From Rhodocollybia butyracea (Eukaryota > Basidiomycota > Agaricomycetes > Agaricales > Omphalotaceae): 49,792 bases of DNA. A program made the translations under genes and the position numbers. Positions 1-11,879 of this stretch are shown here, piece after piece. Within the stretch, counting starts at the first letter, position 1. Every line of letters begins with the position of its first letter. The notes under the pieces were generated by a model. That model had not been told where the DNA came from and did no database searches. It saw only the letters and a list, made by a program, of their open reading frames with translations. The DNA is taken from positions 1 through 49,792 of the forward strand of contig JADNRY010000427.1 of NCBI GenBank assembly GCA_015501585.1, read 5' to 3'.

Positions 1-379
1 GGTGGCAGCTGCCTGTAACTGTGCTATCTTAACCATGTCCAAGCTCGGCCTCTCGAGAAAGACAGTTACAGTGAGAAAAATAAACAAAACAAATGGGTAA
101 TAAAGAAAGACTAATGGTGGATGGATTTGTTGGCAACACAGCAGGGAATCCCAGAGACGATGGTGAAGGAGCGAGAACATGCGAGCTGAATGATTTGTCA
201 TAAGTTAACACATGACGATCAGACTTAGGCATTTTTTTTGTCTTCTTACTATATCTCCTGCAGTTTTCATGCAATTTCTTCAAAGTAGGGCTCACTCACA
301 TTGCCTAAAGACATTCTCTATGCTGCTTTGATCTCATATGATCAGTTCCCCATGTTTGTTCAGCACTCCTCAGTTCATT

Positions 380-1370
380 CTCACTTAAGTGATTTTCGCT
401 GTTTTTGCCATATTTCCATCAGTTTCCATTCGATTTCTTTCGTCCAGGGCTCGTTTAGATCCCCTAGGTACCCCCTCACTATCACCTTACTCACGCTAGA
501 GCAATTCCCAACTTTTTCCATCTCTCTCTCGTCATATAGGTGATTTTCAATGTTTTTTGCCATAACTCCTTCAATTTTCACTCAATTTTTCCGAGGTAGG
601 GCCCGTTCACATTCGATTAGGACCCTCTCCATGCTCCTGTACTCACTTCTTGGTCACCTTCCATCTTGGTCATCTCCCCCTGGTCAGTCTCACTTAGGTG
701 ATTTTCGCTGTTTTTGCCATAATTCCATCAGTTCTTATTCAATTTCTTTCGTCCAGGGCTCGTTTAGATCCCCTAGGTACTCCCTCACTATCGCCTTACT
801 CACGCTAGAGAAATTCCCAACTTTTTCCATCTCTCTCTCGTCATATAGGTGATTTTCAATGTTTTTGCCATAACTCCTTCAATTTTTACTCAATTTTTCC
901 GAGGTAGGGCCCGTTCACATTCGCTTAGGACCCTCCCCATGCTCCTCTACTCACTTCTTGATCACCTTTCATCTTGGTCATCTCCCCCTGGTCAGTCTCA
1001 CTTAGGTGATTTTCGCTGTTTTTGCCATATTTCCCTCAGTTCTCATTCAATTTCTTTCGTCCAGGGCTCGTTTAGATCCCCTAGGTACCCCCTCACTATC
1101 GCCTTACTCACGCTAGAGCAATTCCCAACTTTTTCCATCACTCTCTCATCATATAGGTGATTTTCAATGTTTTTGCCATAACTCCTTCAATTTTCATTCA
1201 ATTTTTCCGAGGTAGGGCCCATTCACATTCGCTTAGGACCCTCTCTATGCTCCTCTACTCACTTCCTGGTCACTTTCCATCTGGGTCATCTCCCCCTGGT
1301 CAGTCTCACTTAGGTGATTTTTGATGTTTTTGCCATCTCTCCCTTGGTTTTCTCTCATTTTAAATGTAGG
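380..1370 (+). repeat. 306-bp satellite array, left block
   Basis: Tandem units of about 306 bp each consist of two related halves of about 153 bp. Each half starts GTGATTTTC followed by a TGTTTTTGCCATA core. One half then carries CCGAGGTAGGGCCCGTTCAC, the other CCAGGGCTCGTTTAGATCCC. Alternation of the two halves makes this a higher-order (dimeric) satellite. About three full units are present here, with partial variants at both ends. Confidence 0.9.
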
Positions 1371-1639
1371 GCACATTCACAGTCTCTAGGGAGCCTCTCT
1401 ATGTTCCTTTATTCACTTCCTGTCTTTGCACTTTCCTACCCTGGTCCCATCCCACACTACCCCAGTTGTATAGAATTTGTCTAGATACCTAATGACCTCT
1501 GTCTACACAATTGATCTTTTTTAAACCTAAACCTCATTCAAGTTCAACTCAAATAGCAACTTTGGGCATTACTACTCTACAGTTGAACTCAGTACATGCC
1601 TTATACCAGGTTAAGCTCAAGTTGACTTCAGTTAATCTC

Positions 1640-1895
1640 AAGTTAACCTCAAGTTGACAAATCTACTGAGGTTGACCCTGGTTGATCTCAAGCTAACAAA
1701 TCTACTCAAGTTGACCCAGGTTAGCCTCAAGTTGGCAAATCTACTCAAGTTGGCCCAGGTCAACCTCAAGTTGACAAATATACTCAAGTTGGCCCATGTC
1801 AACCTCAAGTTGACAAATATACTCAGGTTGGCCTCAAGTTGGCAAATATACTGAAGTTGGCCTCAAGTTGGCTCAAGTTGGCTTGAGTCTATTAG
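1640..1895 (+). repeat. CTCAAGTTGAC-type minisatellite
   Basis: Degenerate short units built on CTCAAGTTGACAAATCTA and CTCAAGTTGGCC are repeated about 12 times. The same minisatellite lies inverted at about 7620-7910, just inside the matching end of the right arm. A divergent form occurs at about 11880-12000. Confidence 0.85.
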
Positions 1896-1910
1896 CCTTT
1901 TCCTGATGGT

Positions 1911-4328
1911 GCACTTGAAGGCGGCTTATGCCCAATGGAAGGTTATGCTTGAAGGTGGGTCACACTCAATCCTTCGATTGTACACTCGAAGGCGGATTAT
2001 GCCCAACTCTTCAACTCCAGTATTTGGGTATTTACGTGTAGGTATGCGAAAGGTGCTATAAAACAACCTAACAAAAACACTACCGCACCTAACCAGACTA
2101 TCGATATGTAAGGGAGCGAGGGCGGGTTGTCAGAGATTCCCCGAGGGAAAGCTTTGTAATATCGGATGTACGCGCGCGACTGCTCCAGGTTCAAGACTGT
2201 AGCGCTAACGTGGGTAACTAAGCTTAGACAACTCTTAGAACTAAGTCGAGAGAAGCCTAGTTGGGGTGTACGAGTGTACGAGGGAACCAGATGTGTATGT
2301 CCAAATCAATTAACCAAAACCAAAACCAATACAACGAAACTAAGATTCTCCTAGGCAAACTCTGGCTCTAGCTAGAATAGTAATCTCGAGGTTTGTCAAC
2401 AACCCTAGGCAAACTCTGGCACTAGCTGCTGTGACGCCGTAAAGTCCTCGACCAAACTCTGGGCCAAGCTACGATATTGTGAGTGAACTTAATCACTAGG
2501 AACTCGTACCACAATCTTAGCGGCTCGTCTAACTTCGTGAAGAAGTCAACTAAGGAACCCTCACTCTGGAGCCGAATAATCCCTTACTAGAAGCCGTCCC
2601 CTCTAAGGAAGCAACTAGATTTGAGTTGATCTGGAGTTCGAGAGAACTCTACACACTTAAATTCGATCAAGATATAAATGGGCTTTGCGAAGCGCGTGAA
2701 GTTTATTACTTTCTTAAGATAACCAAGTCAGGAGGCGTCACGCTACTGATCCCGTGGGGACGTTCTACGGAGCACTGGTCTTAGCAGTCAAGTCGAGGGC
2801 AAGAAACTTGTCTTATTGAATAAATATATCTGGCTTATATACTGAGTAGAGAGAGTTTAATACGAAAAATAGACGAAACAGATACGGAGAGAGACGGAAA
2901 GAGAGTGGAACAGAGGAATCTGGCTCGGAAAGGAAACTCCAGCCTATATATGGTACACACGATAAAGAAATAGTCCATTCTTGGGTATATATCAGAGGTA
3001 AAATATGATTTCGTGAGGATTAACATAGTTTTAGAGTGTTTTGATCCGAGCGAGGTTTCTCCGATTACTCCACATTCTCTGGGGTCAGGAGTACCTTTGC
3101 GCTTCATGATCACTCGCCGCCCGGTTTCCCTTGGGTGAGTTTCATTCTATTCCTCGGATAGTTCTGTCCATCCTGAGTGTGATTAACATTCTCTCGAGAA
3201 GGCCTGTTATCTAGCTTTCCAATGACACCACTTATGATAATCTCGAGCAACTGCGCTGAGTATGTACAAGTGATTCCCGATAGTCGGCTTTAACGGATAA
3301 GACCTCCGTGTATGATTTCTAAGATCAAATGTTTCGATTTGCCAAGGCTATCCCGGCGCGTAGCTTTCCGTAGGACCGCTAAGTATGTTTCTACCGTCCT
3401 CACGGTTACGACCGGTGCCGCGAATAGACCTCTACGGTTTCCCTCGGGATTGTTCTGGTCCACTGTTACGGACTGTAAAGTCCACATCTTAACATAGCTC
3501 GTTGGGGGTCTTAGTGCGAGGGATGCCTTCCCTCATAATTCCTTCCCTCGAGTAACGCGTTGGCTTAGTACTTATCCCGCTTCGAGATGTCCTGTAGTTT
3601 AGAGAGTCTACACTCTTTGGGTATAACTAGATTGACGATCTAGCGTTACATCTCCGGGCAGCCCAGGTATCCTCGCTAGCTTGGCTCTAGGCTACGCTTG
3701 TGGGCGTACCTTCACGGCTCGCTGAGTATTATTGTTAAGTTCTTTGCCTCGGCAACAGCTATCACGCTCGGGCTCCGTATAACTCTCTTATTGCATTGTA
3801 TAACACGTACAAAGTGTCAAAATGTACGGTTACACGCCTTAGGCCGATTTTAGGCCTAATATCTCCCCCAAACTAATGATCTGACCATCCCCGGTCAGCC
3901 CACCAAGCCTAGGATCGACTCTGCTAGCAATCCCTTTTATGTTCTCGGCATTTAGCATTCTAATTCCTTTCCCGCGGACTAGTCTGAACGTACTACCCCT
4001 AAGTTTAACTGGGATCATTCTCGACGTCGGGCGCTTATGTGAATCAGGTGTCAACAATTGAATTGATCTACAAGACAACATATGCCGCGGGCGCCTAGAC
4101 TCCTGATTGGGGGTTCCAATCATTTCCTCGATAACATTTTCTTTTAAGTTTAACGTGTTAAGTCTCCGAGAACTCTGAAAACGCCTCTATCACATTCGTA
4201 TTTTGTGATATGTTTGTTTTACGTCTTAAGACAGATGCCGGTCACTTCGGCTACGGCTTCGGGCAATGACCTATTAATAAGACAATGTTGGAAATTTTCA
4301 ACAAGTCCCATCATCGTCTCTTACCACC
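1911..4328. other. Non-coding leader of the inverted-repeat unit
   Basis: I see no convincing gene here; open frames are short and lack family features. Small direct repeats are visible: a CTTGAAGGCGG...TTATGCCCAA motif near 1914 and again near 1990, and an AGGCAAACTCTGG motif near 2353 and 2407 with a weaker form near 2450. A minus-strand frame at 3839-4123 has no recognisable domain. The stretch probably contains the promoter and 5' untranslated region of the zinc-finger gene that starts near 4329. Confidence 0.4.
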
Positions 4329-7065
4329 ATGCTTGCCGACCGAGAGCAGTGTGACCTTCTTCCCGACTCGCTCGTCGATATGTACTTGTCCATAACATGT
4401 GAAGACGATTCCTCGGACATTCTAGATGACTTTAAAAGCGTACTTCCATCCTTCTATGAACTGGCCAGCCATCTTGTTGCGAGATTTGACAATGCCGCGA
4501 CGCTACGCAAACCAATTCTTTCTTTTTCCAACAACCCGGGGTCTTGGTTTCGACAAAAGGGACGTCCCCTCGGCTTATTCTGCACGGATGATATGGGCCT
4601 GTGCTACTGCTGTTCAGCAACGCTTTAACCCTCAACTCTTTGAGGCAGCCAAGGACCCCGAGTGGACTCCGTCTTTGCCCAAGGCTAAAGAATACCGTAC
4701 CAGTTTTATTGCTCTCGCTAATCGACTGGTAAGCCCCCTTTTTGTCCTTTATTAACGTATTATCTTATGTTATGATAGAAATTCCTCCGTACCCATGTTG
4801 TGGGACGTAAGAATGTTCCTTTAATTATCGAAGGCATTTTTGCTGCTGCCCAACGCCTTTCCGCGCTGTCCGAAGTGCTTTACAGCTCAACGACACGGAA
4901 CCAAGCTGGTACTTGGATGGGGCTCTTATTGACCGGATCCTGGTACGTGGCTCGCCCTAACTTTATCTTTTCTTTTTATTAACTTTTCCTAGGCACGCGC
5001 CCTCCATCGCGGACAGACACCCGACCTTCCCATTCCTCTCCCTTTTGACCAGGGATGTCGTGAATCGGCGTGGTTATTAACTCAAGGTGACCTCCACTTT
5101 AGTCGGCTGGACACCGGTGAACCTACCGACGAGGAGGAGGAGGAAGAAGCCTCAGATGAAGACGGTCCTTCCGAGGACAGGGCATCGCCTTACGAGGCTA
5201 TTTCCGTGAACTCAGAGGTACCTTTTCCCCGTTTTATTTATATCGTTATCCTTTTAACTTTTAATATTTCTTTTTAGGACTCCTCGGAATCCCGCAAGAT
5301 CCCTCGTCATTCTACTCGCAGTGCTACAGTCGCCAAGAAGACTTCGTCTAAACCTCCACTTCCCTCAAAGGCTGAGGTCAAAGTGAAAGCTGAGCCCAAG
5401 GCTAAACCAGCGACTGTCACATCTAAATTGGCAACTAGTTCGGCGACCAGACCTTCGATGACCTCGAAGGCTCTGAAAGCAAAAGGTCCGGCGAGAGGGA
5501 GCAATGCTTCAGTCTCGACTAAAGGAAAGGATAGGATAGTAGAGCCGAAAGGCAAAGGCAAAGGCAAAGAGGGGGACCCCTCCGTGATCACCGTGAGTTC
5601 CTACTCTCCTTTCTCTTTTCCCGGATTCTGACTGTCTCATTTTTCCTAGCCCAAACTGAAACGCAAACGTCAGAATGAGCCCACGGAAGAAATCGAGGCT
5701 GCATCCCTTCCTGTCCCTCGTCCCGCTCCTAAACTCAAGACTGTCAAGAAGTCCAATCCGGTTGTCGAGATCCCCGTTCCCGTGGCTTCCAGTTCTAAGA
5801 TCAAGGGGGCCCCACTTGCGGAGTCTTCTCGTGAACCTACACCTGTGCATACTCCGCCCGAGAACTTGGTTTTCCTTGTTCCTGAGGGAGATGTGGGAAA
5901 CGTTGACCTCGACAACATCTTCAAGAGACTCGCTGCACAATCATCCAAAGAGTTTGCAAAGAGTGGATCTCGAGAATACCGCACCGTGATTGTTCGTTTC
6001 GAGCGTGATGCCATGGATCTGCCGTCTTTTGACGAGATTGTCCCCAAGGGGACCCAAGTAAGTTCTATTCCGTTTTTCTCTACCCTTCAAGACTAACGCT
6101 TCGGCCTTTTTATTGCAGAAGCCAAAGGAACTCTTTAAGGCTGAGCTCACTTGGGGCCTTACTCCTGAGTTAGATGCCTTCAAGGATCTTCCTGCACTCA
6201 GCACGGGCGATCACCAAATGTCTTGGTTGGACTTTGTCCGAGCGAACCGCGCATTGTGTCGAGTAAGTTTTCAGTTTATCGATAATTTAGATTTTAACAT
6301 GATTTCCAGACTCCGGCTGTTATCCGTGAGAACCCTTGCATCCAGTGTGGCGGTCGCCGTACCAAGGGTACCAAGGGAGAGGATAAGCAGGATAAGCCGG
6401 ACTGCTCGTATGCCTGTGACGAACACGGTAACCGTAAGTATGGGACTGGATGTCCAAACTGTGCTACGTCGCACCAACCTTGTTCAGACACCTTTCGTGT
6501 GCCGGAACTAGTCGAGGTGCTCAACAATACGTACAAGTCGGCAGAGAACGCACCGATTAGTGAGTACTAATTAATGCTTCCTGACTTCCTACTAACTAAC
6601 ATTATCATAGACGTGGCCCGGCAAGTCAGCACTGTCCTTCGTATTCGCGAGGCTTATGACGCTGCCATCGAGACCCGCAACCAACTCAACCGCACGGTCG
6701 AGAAGCTGTTTACCTCTCTGCAGAGCGAAGTTCAGGAGCTCCGTCACATTGGCAAGGACCCGCTCGTTTTCGTGGAATCCTATGTTCCAACATTCCCCGA
6801 GAACCAGTTGGACCTCACGCACTGGAGCTTTTTGTGCTCCTTCATGGGATGGGACTCGGACTTCCGTTTCAAGACTAATGAACGGTATGAACAGTTCCTT
6901 AGCAAGAACATCCGAGTCGCCGTTGTTCCAGCGCCCGATGGGTCTGTTCCCGAGGATACGCTCGAAGTCCCTCCGGCTACTACTCCTCCTCTGGACTCTC
7001 CAACTCGTTCAACAACCAGTCTTCCAGTGGAAGATTCGGTCATTCTTTCTCCAGGGAGTCCTTGA
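4329..7065 (+). pseudogene. Element-borne zinc-finger protein, eight exons, degraded
   Basis: I do not recognise this family. GT-AG introns at about 4729-4778, 4943-4992, 5218-5277, 5593-5649, 6058-6118, 6263-6309 and 6560-6610 join exons that stay in one frame from 4993 onward. In order the product has an N-terminal domain, an acidic EEEEEE patch (about 5130-5160), a Lys/Pro/Ala-rich basic linker (5278-5800), and a Cys/His cluster in the exon at 6310-6559. The cluster pattern is C-x2-C-x18-C-x3-C-x2-H-x8-C-x2-C-x3-H-x2-C, enough ligands for two zincs. A probable helical C-terminal domain ends at TGA 7063-7065. In the first two exons the frame changes twice (about 4430-4500 and 4810-4890) and then returns to the frame of the ATG at 4329, so the gene is damaged or the read has indels. 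After the TGA the same frame stays open for about 40 codons. A gag-like nucleic-acid-binding role is possible but only inferred. Confidence 0.6.
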
Positions 7066-7596
7066 GGTGAACAGTCGCCGGTCATGGTTAGTCCTCGCGG
7101 GAGTCCTCGTTCTCTTCGTACGTCGTCTGGCGGTGACCGGGATGAAGCCCAGGACGAACTTATGGAGGGAGTTGAGACATCGTAAGATGCCAAGATCACT
7201 CCTCCTAAGTTTGTGGTCTTCTCGGGTCTGGGTCTGCCGTGGGCATTGCTGTTCGTCCTCGGACGTTAAATAAATTTTCTTTTTATATTGTGTTTCGTTG
7301 CTCGCCCCTCGCATGGGGATTTCTCTATTGTCTCCCCTCTCTGGGGCAGTATCGTAGTATTCTTTAGGTATATAGGCACCTTTAGAATATAGTAGACTAA
7401 AGCCTATAAAATAACAAGACCTTCGGGTCAAACGTGTACCTATCATACTCGAGTGACTTTCCTAAGTCTTAAGTTTTCATAAGTTGAATTCTCGGGAAGG
7501 CTTTCAGCGCGATCGCCTATTCTCGAGAGTTTTGTTATAATAGCATAAGTTTTCCTTGAGTACCGTACCAGCTCTCTGTAGCATGTTAGAGTATAC
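7066..7596. other. 3' flank of the zinc-finger gene
   Basis: The reading frame continues after the TGA to a TAA near 7183, so the first 120 bases probably once encoded the protein's C-terminus. The remainder is AT-richer, has no convincing gene, and ends where the right inverted arm begins (CATCAGGAAAA at about 7597). Confidence 0.4.
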
Positions 7597-9817
7597 TCGC
7601 GGCATCAGGAAAAGGCTAATAGACTCAAGCCAACTTGAGCCAACTTGAGGCCAACTTCAGTATATTTGCCAACTTGAGGCCAAACTGAGTATATTTGTCA
7701 ACTTGAGGTTGACATGGGCCAACTTGAGTATATTTGTCAACTTGAGGTTGACCTGGGCCAACTTGAGTAGATTTGCCAACTTGAGGCTAACCTGGGTCAA
7801 CTTGAGTAGATTTGTTAGCTTGAGATCAACCAGGGTCAACCTCAGTAGATTTGTCAACTTGAGTTTAACTTGAGATTAACTGAAGTCAACTTGAGCTTAA
7901 CCTGGTATAAGGCATGTACTGGGTTCAACTGTAGAGTAGTAATGCCCAAAGTTGCTATTTAAGTTGAACTTGAATGAGGTTTAGGTTTAAAAAAGATCAA
8001 TTGTGTAGACAGAGGTCATTAGGTATCTAGACAAATTCTATACAACTGGGGGTAGTGTGGGATGGGACCAGGGTAGGAAAGTGCAAAGACAGGAAGTGAA
8101 TAAAGGAACATAGAGAGGCTCCCTAGAGACTGTGAATGTGCCCTACATTTGAAATGAGAGAAAACCAAGGGAGAGATGGCAAAAACATCAAAAATCACCT
8201 AAGTGAGACTGACCAGGGGGAGATGACCCAGATGGAAAGTGACCAGGAAGTGAGTAGAGGAGCATAGAGAGGGTCCTAAGCGAATGTGAACGGGCCCTAC
8301 CTCGGAAAAATTGAGTGAAAATTGAAGGAGTTATGGCAAAAACATTGAAAATCACCTATATGATGAGAGAGAGATGGAAAAAGTTGGGAATTGCTCTAGC
8401 GTGAGTACGGCGATAGTGAGGGGGTACCTAGGGGATTTAAACGAGCCCTGGACAAAAGAAATTGAATGAGAACTGAGGGAAATATGGCAAAAACAGCGAA
8501 AATCACCTAAGTGAGACTGACCAGGGGGAGATGACCAAGATGAAAGGTGATCAAGAAGCGAGTAGAGGAGCATGGAGAGGGTCCTAAGCGAATGTGAACG
8601 GGCCCTACCTCGCAAAAATTGAGTAAAAATTGAAGGAGTTATGGCAAAAACATTGAAAATCACCTATATGACGAGAGAGAGATGGAAAAAGTTGGGAATT
8701 GCTCTAGCGTGAGTAAGGCGATAGTGAGGGGGTACCTAGGGGATCTAAACGAGCCCTGGACGAAAGAAATTGAATAAGAACTGATGGAAATATGGCAAAA
8801 ACAGCGAAAATCACCTAAGTGAGACTGACCAGGGGAGATGAACAAGATGGAAAGTGACCAGGAAGTGAGTGGAGGAGCATGGAGAGGGTCCTAAGCGAAT
8901 GTGAACGGGCCCTACCTCGGAAAAATTGAGTGAAAATTGAAGGAGTTATGGCAAAAACATTGAAAATCACCTATATGACGAGAGAGAGATGGAAAAAGTT
9001 GGGAATTGCTCTAGCGTGAGTAAGGCGATAGCGAGGGGGTACCTAGGGGATCTAAACGAGCCCTGGACAAAAGAAATTGAATGAGAACTGAGGGAAATAT
9101 GGCAAAAACAGCGAAAATCACCTAAGTGAGACTGACCAGGGGGAGATGACCAAGATGAAAGGTGATCAAGAAGCGAGTAGAGGAGCATGGAGAGGGTCCT
9201 AAGCGAATGTGAACGAGCCCTACCTCGGAAAAATTGAGTAAAAATTGAAGGAGTTATGGCAAAAACATTGAAAATCACCTATATGACGAGAGAGAGATGG
9301 AAAAAGTTGGGAATTGCTCTAGCGTGAGTAAGGCGATAGTGAGGGGGTACCTAGGGGATCTAAACGAGCCCTGGACGAAAGAAATCGAATGGAAACTGAT
9401 GGAAATATGGCAAAAACAGCGAAAATCACTTAAGTGAGAATGAACTGAGGAGTGCTGAACAACATGGGGAACTGATCATATGAGATCAAAGCAGCATAGA
9501 GAATGTCTTTAGGCAATGTGAGTGAGCCCTACTTTGAAGAAATTGCATGAAAACTGCAGGAGATATAGTAAGAAGACAAAAAAAATGCCTAAGTCTGATG
9601 GTCATGTGTTAACTTATGACAAATCATTCAGCTCGCATGTTCTCGCTCCTTCACCATCGTCTCTGGGATTCCCTGCTGTGTTGCCAACAAATCCATCCAC
9701 CATTAGTCTTTCTTTATTACCCATTTGTTTTGTTTATTTTCTCACTGTAACTGTCTTTCTCGAGAGGCCGAGCTTGGACATGGTTAAGATAGCACAGTTA
9801 CAGGCAGCTGCCACCTT
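7597..9817 (-). repeat. Right arm of the large inverted repeat
   Basis: This is the reverse complement of 1-1907. It starts CATCAGGAAAA, then has the minisatellite (7620-7910), a region matching 1370-1640, the satellite array, and the segment that ends GGCAGCTGCCACC at 9817. Together with the left arm it brackets 1911-7596. It carries about one more satellite unit than the left arm, so the two arms have changed copy number independently. Confidence 0.9.
8160..9440 (-). repeat. 306-bp satellite array, inverted block
   Basis: This is the same dimeric 306-bp unit as in the left block, read on the minus strand, with about four units. Units differ by only a few substitutions. Open frames of 61-103 residues recur at the repeat period and are not genes. 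Confidence 0.9.
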
Positions 9818-11740
9818 TCTCGAGGTTCTTTGGAACTGGTCATGATAGAGCGTTGCATTTTTACTCCTTCTTACTGTTCCTCTCTGCCTCTTTAATCTTG
9901 TCTCAGCAACTCCCCATACTGTCTGTCCCACTTAGGTGAGTTTTGGTGTTCTTGTCATATCTCCTTCAGTTTTCACTCAATTTCTTCAATGTAGAGCTCA
10001 TTTAGATCCCCTAGGGACCCTCTCCCCACCGCTTCAATATTGTTTGAATAGCTCCCCATCGTGGTTACTGTCCCCAGGTCAGTCTCACTTAGGTGATTTT
10101 CGCTGTTTTTGCCATAATTCCATCAGTTCTTATTCAATTTCTTTCGTCCAGGGCTCGTTTAGATCCCCTAGGTACCCCCTCACTATCGCCTTACTCACGC
10201 TAGAGCAATTCCCAACTTTTTCCATCTCTCTCTCATCATATAGGTGATTTTCAATGTTTTTGCCATAACTCCTTCAATTTTCACTCAATTTTTGGTAGGT
10301 AGGGCCGGTTCACATTCGCTTAGGACCCTCTCCATGCTCCTCCACTCACTTCCTGGTCACTTTCCATCTTGTTCATCTCCCCCTGGTCAGTCTCACTTAG
10401 GTGATTTTCGCTGTTTTTGCCATAATTCCATCAGTTCTTATTCAATTTCTTTCGTCCAGGGCTCGTTTAGATCCCCTAGGTACCCCTCACTATCGCCTTA
10501 CTCACGCTAGAGCAATTCCCAACTTTTTCCATCTCTCTCTCGTCATATAGGTGATTTTCAATGTTTTTGCCATAACTTCTTCAATTTTCACTCAATTTTT
10601 CCGAGGTAGGGCCCGTTCACATTCGCTTAGGACCCTCTCCATGCCCCTCTACTCACTTCTTGATCACCTTTCATCTTGGTCATCTCCCCCTGGTCAGTCT
10701 CACTTAGGTGATTTTCGCTGTTTTTGCCATATTTCCCTCAGTTCTCATTCAATTTCTTTTGTCCAGGGCTCGTTTAGATCCCCTAGGTACCCCCTCACTG
10801 TCGCTGTACTCACGCTAGAGCAATTCCCAACTTTTTCCATCTCTCTCTCATCATATAGGTGATTTTCAATGTTTTTGCCATAACTTCTTCAATTTTCACT
10901 CAATTTTTCCGAGGTAGGGCCCGTTCACATTCGCTTAGGACCCTCTCCATGCTCCTCTACTCAGTTCTTGGTCACTTTCCATCTTGGTCATCTCCCCCTG
11001 GTCAGTCTCACTTAGGTGATTTTCGCTGTTTTTGCCATATTTCCATCAGTTCTTATTCAATTTCTTTCGTCCAGGGCTCGTTTAGATCCCCTAGGTACCC
11101 CCTCACTATCGCCTTACTCACGCTAGAGCAATTCCCAACTTTTTCCATATCTCTCTCATCATATAGGTGATTTGCAATGTTTTTGCCATAACTCCTTCAA
11201 TTCTCACTCAATTTTTCCGAGGTAGGGCCCGTTCACATTCGCTTAGGACCCTCTCCATGCCCTCTACTCACTTCTTGATCACCTTTCATCTTGGTCATCT
11301 CCCCCTGGTCAGTCTCACTTAGGTGATTTTCGCTGTTTTTGCCATATTTCCCTCAGTTCTCATTCAATTTCTTTTGTCCAGGGCTCGTTTAGATCCCCTA
11401 GGTACCCCCTCACTGTCGCTGTACTCACGCTAGAGCAATTCACAACCTTTTCCATCACTCTCTCGTCATATAGGTGATTTTCAATGTTTTTGCCATAACT
11501 CCTTCAATTTTCACTCAATTTTTCCGAGGTAGGGCCCATTCACATTCACTTAGGACCCTCTCCATGCTCCTCCACTCACTTCTTGGTCACTTTCCATCTT
11601 GGTCATCTCACCCTGGTCAGTCTCATTTAGGTGGTTTTTCCTGTTTTTGCCATATTCCCCTCAGTTTTCATTCCATTTCTTTGTTATAGGGCTCGTTTAG
11701 ATTCCCTAGGTACCCCCTTACTATTGCTGTACTCACACTA
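9818..11740 (+). repeat. 306-bp satellite array, outward block
   Basis: After a spacer of about 100 bp a variant monomer appears near 9930, followed by about five and a half 306-bp units in plus orientation. The satellite polarity therefore flips around 9500-9930. The flanking sequence beyond 11740 differs from the other two blocks, so this is a related but older or rearranged copy. Confidence 0.85.
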
Positions 11741-11879
11741 AACTTTGCTATTATCTTATGTTGTTATCATTTATTTTGTACTTTGTTTGTATACAAATTA
11801 CATCATTTGAACACTTAGTTGTTGTGACTTGAATGTTCTTGAAGTAATATGTTGCCTACTCACAGGTGGCTTGAGATTG

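Larger units (their letters stand above)
1..1907 (+). repeat. Left arm of a large inverted repeat
   Basis: Read on the plus strand, this block matches the reverse complement of 7597-9817. For example, the first 90 bases recur inverted at about 9730-9817. The block runs from an outer single-copy-like segment (1-300) through a satellite array and a minisatellite, and ends with TTTTCCTGATG near 1907. The copy is open at the window edge, so its outer end is unknown. It is shorter than the right arm mainly because it has about one satellite unit fewer. The short open frames inside it (80-103 residues) only reflect the repeat and are not genes. Confidence 0.9.

Noticed and set aside
550..1160. Repeated open frames of 100-103 residues in the satellite
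   Set aside because: They recur at the 306-bp period in all blocks, vary with indels, and arise from the repeat lacking stops in one frame. No sign of selection on the protein.
380..1370. CRISPR-like array
   Set aside because: Units are contiguous 306-bp dimers without unique spacers, in a eukaryotic genome.
3839..4123. Minus-strand protein of 94 residues
   Set aside because: No family features and no partner exons; it lies in the putative promoter and leader of the plus-strand gene.
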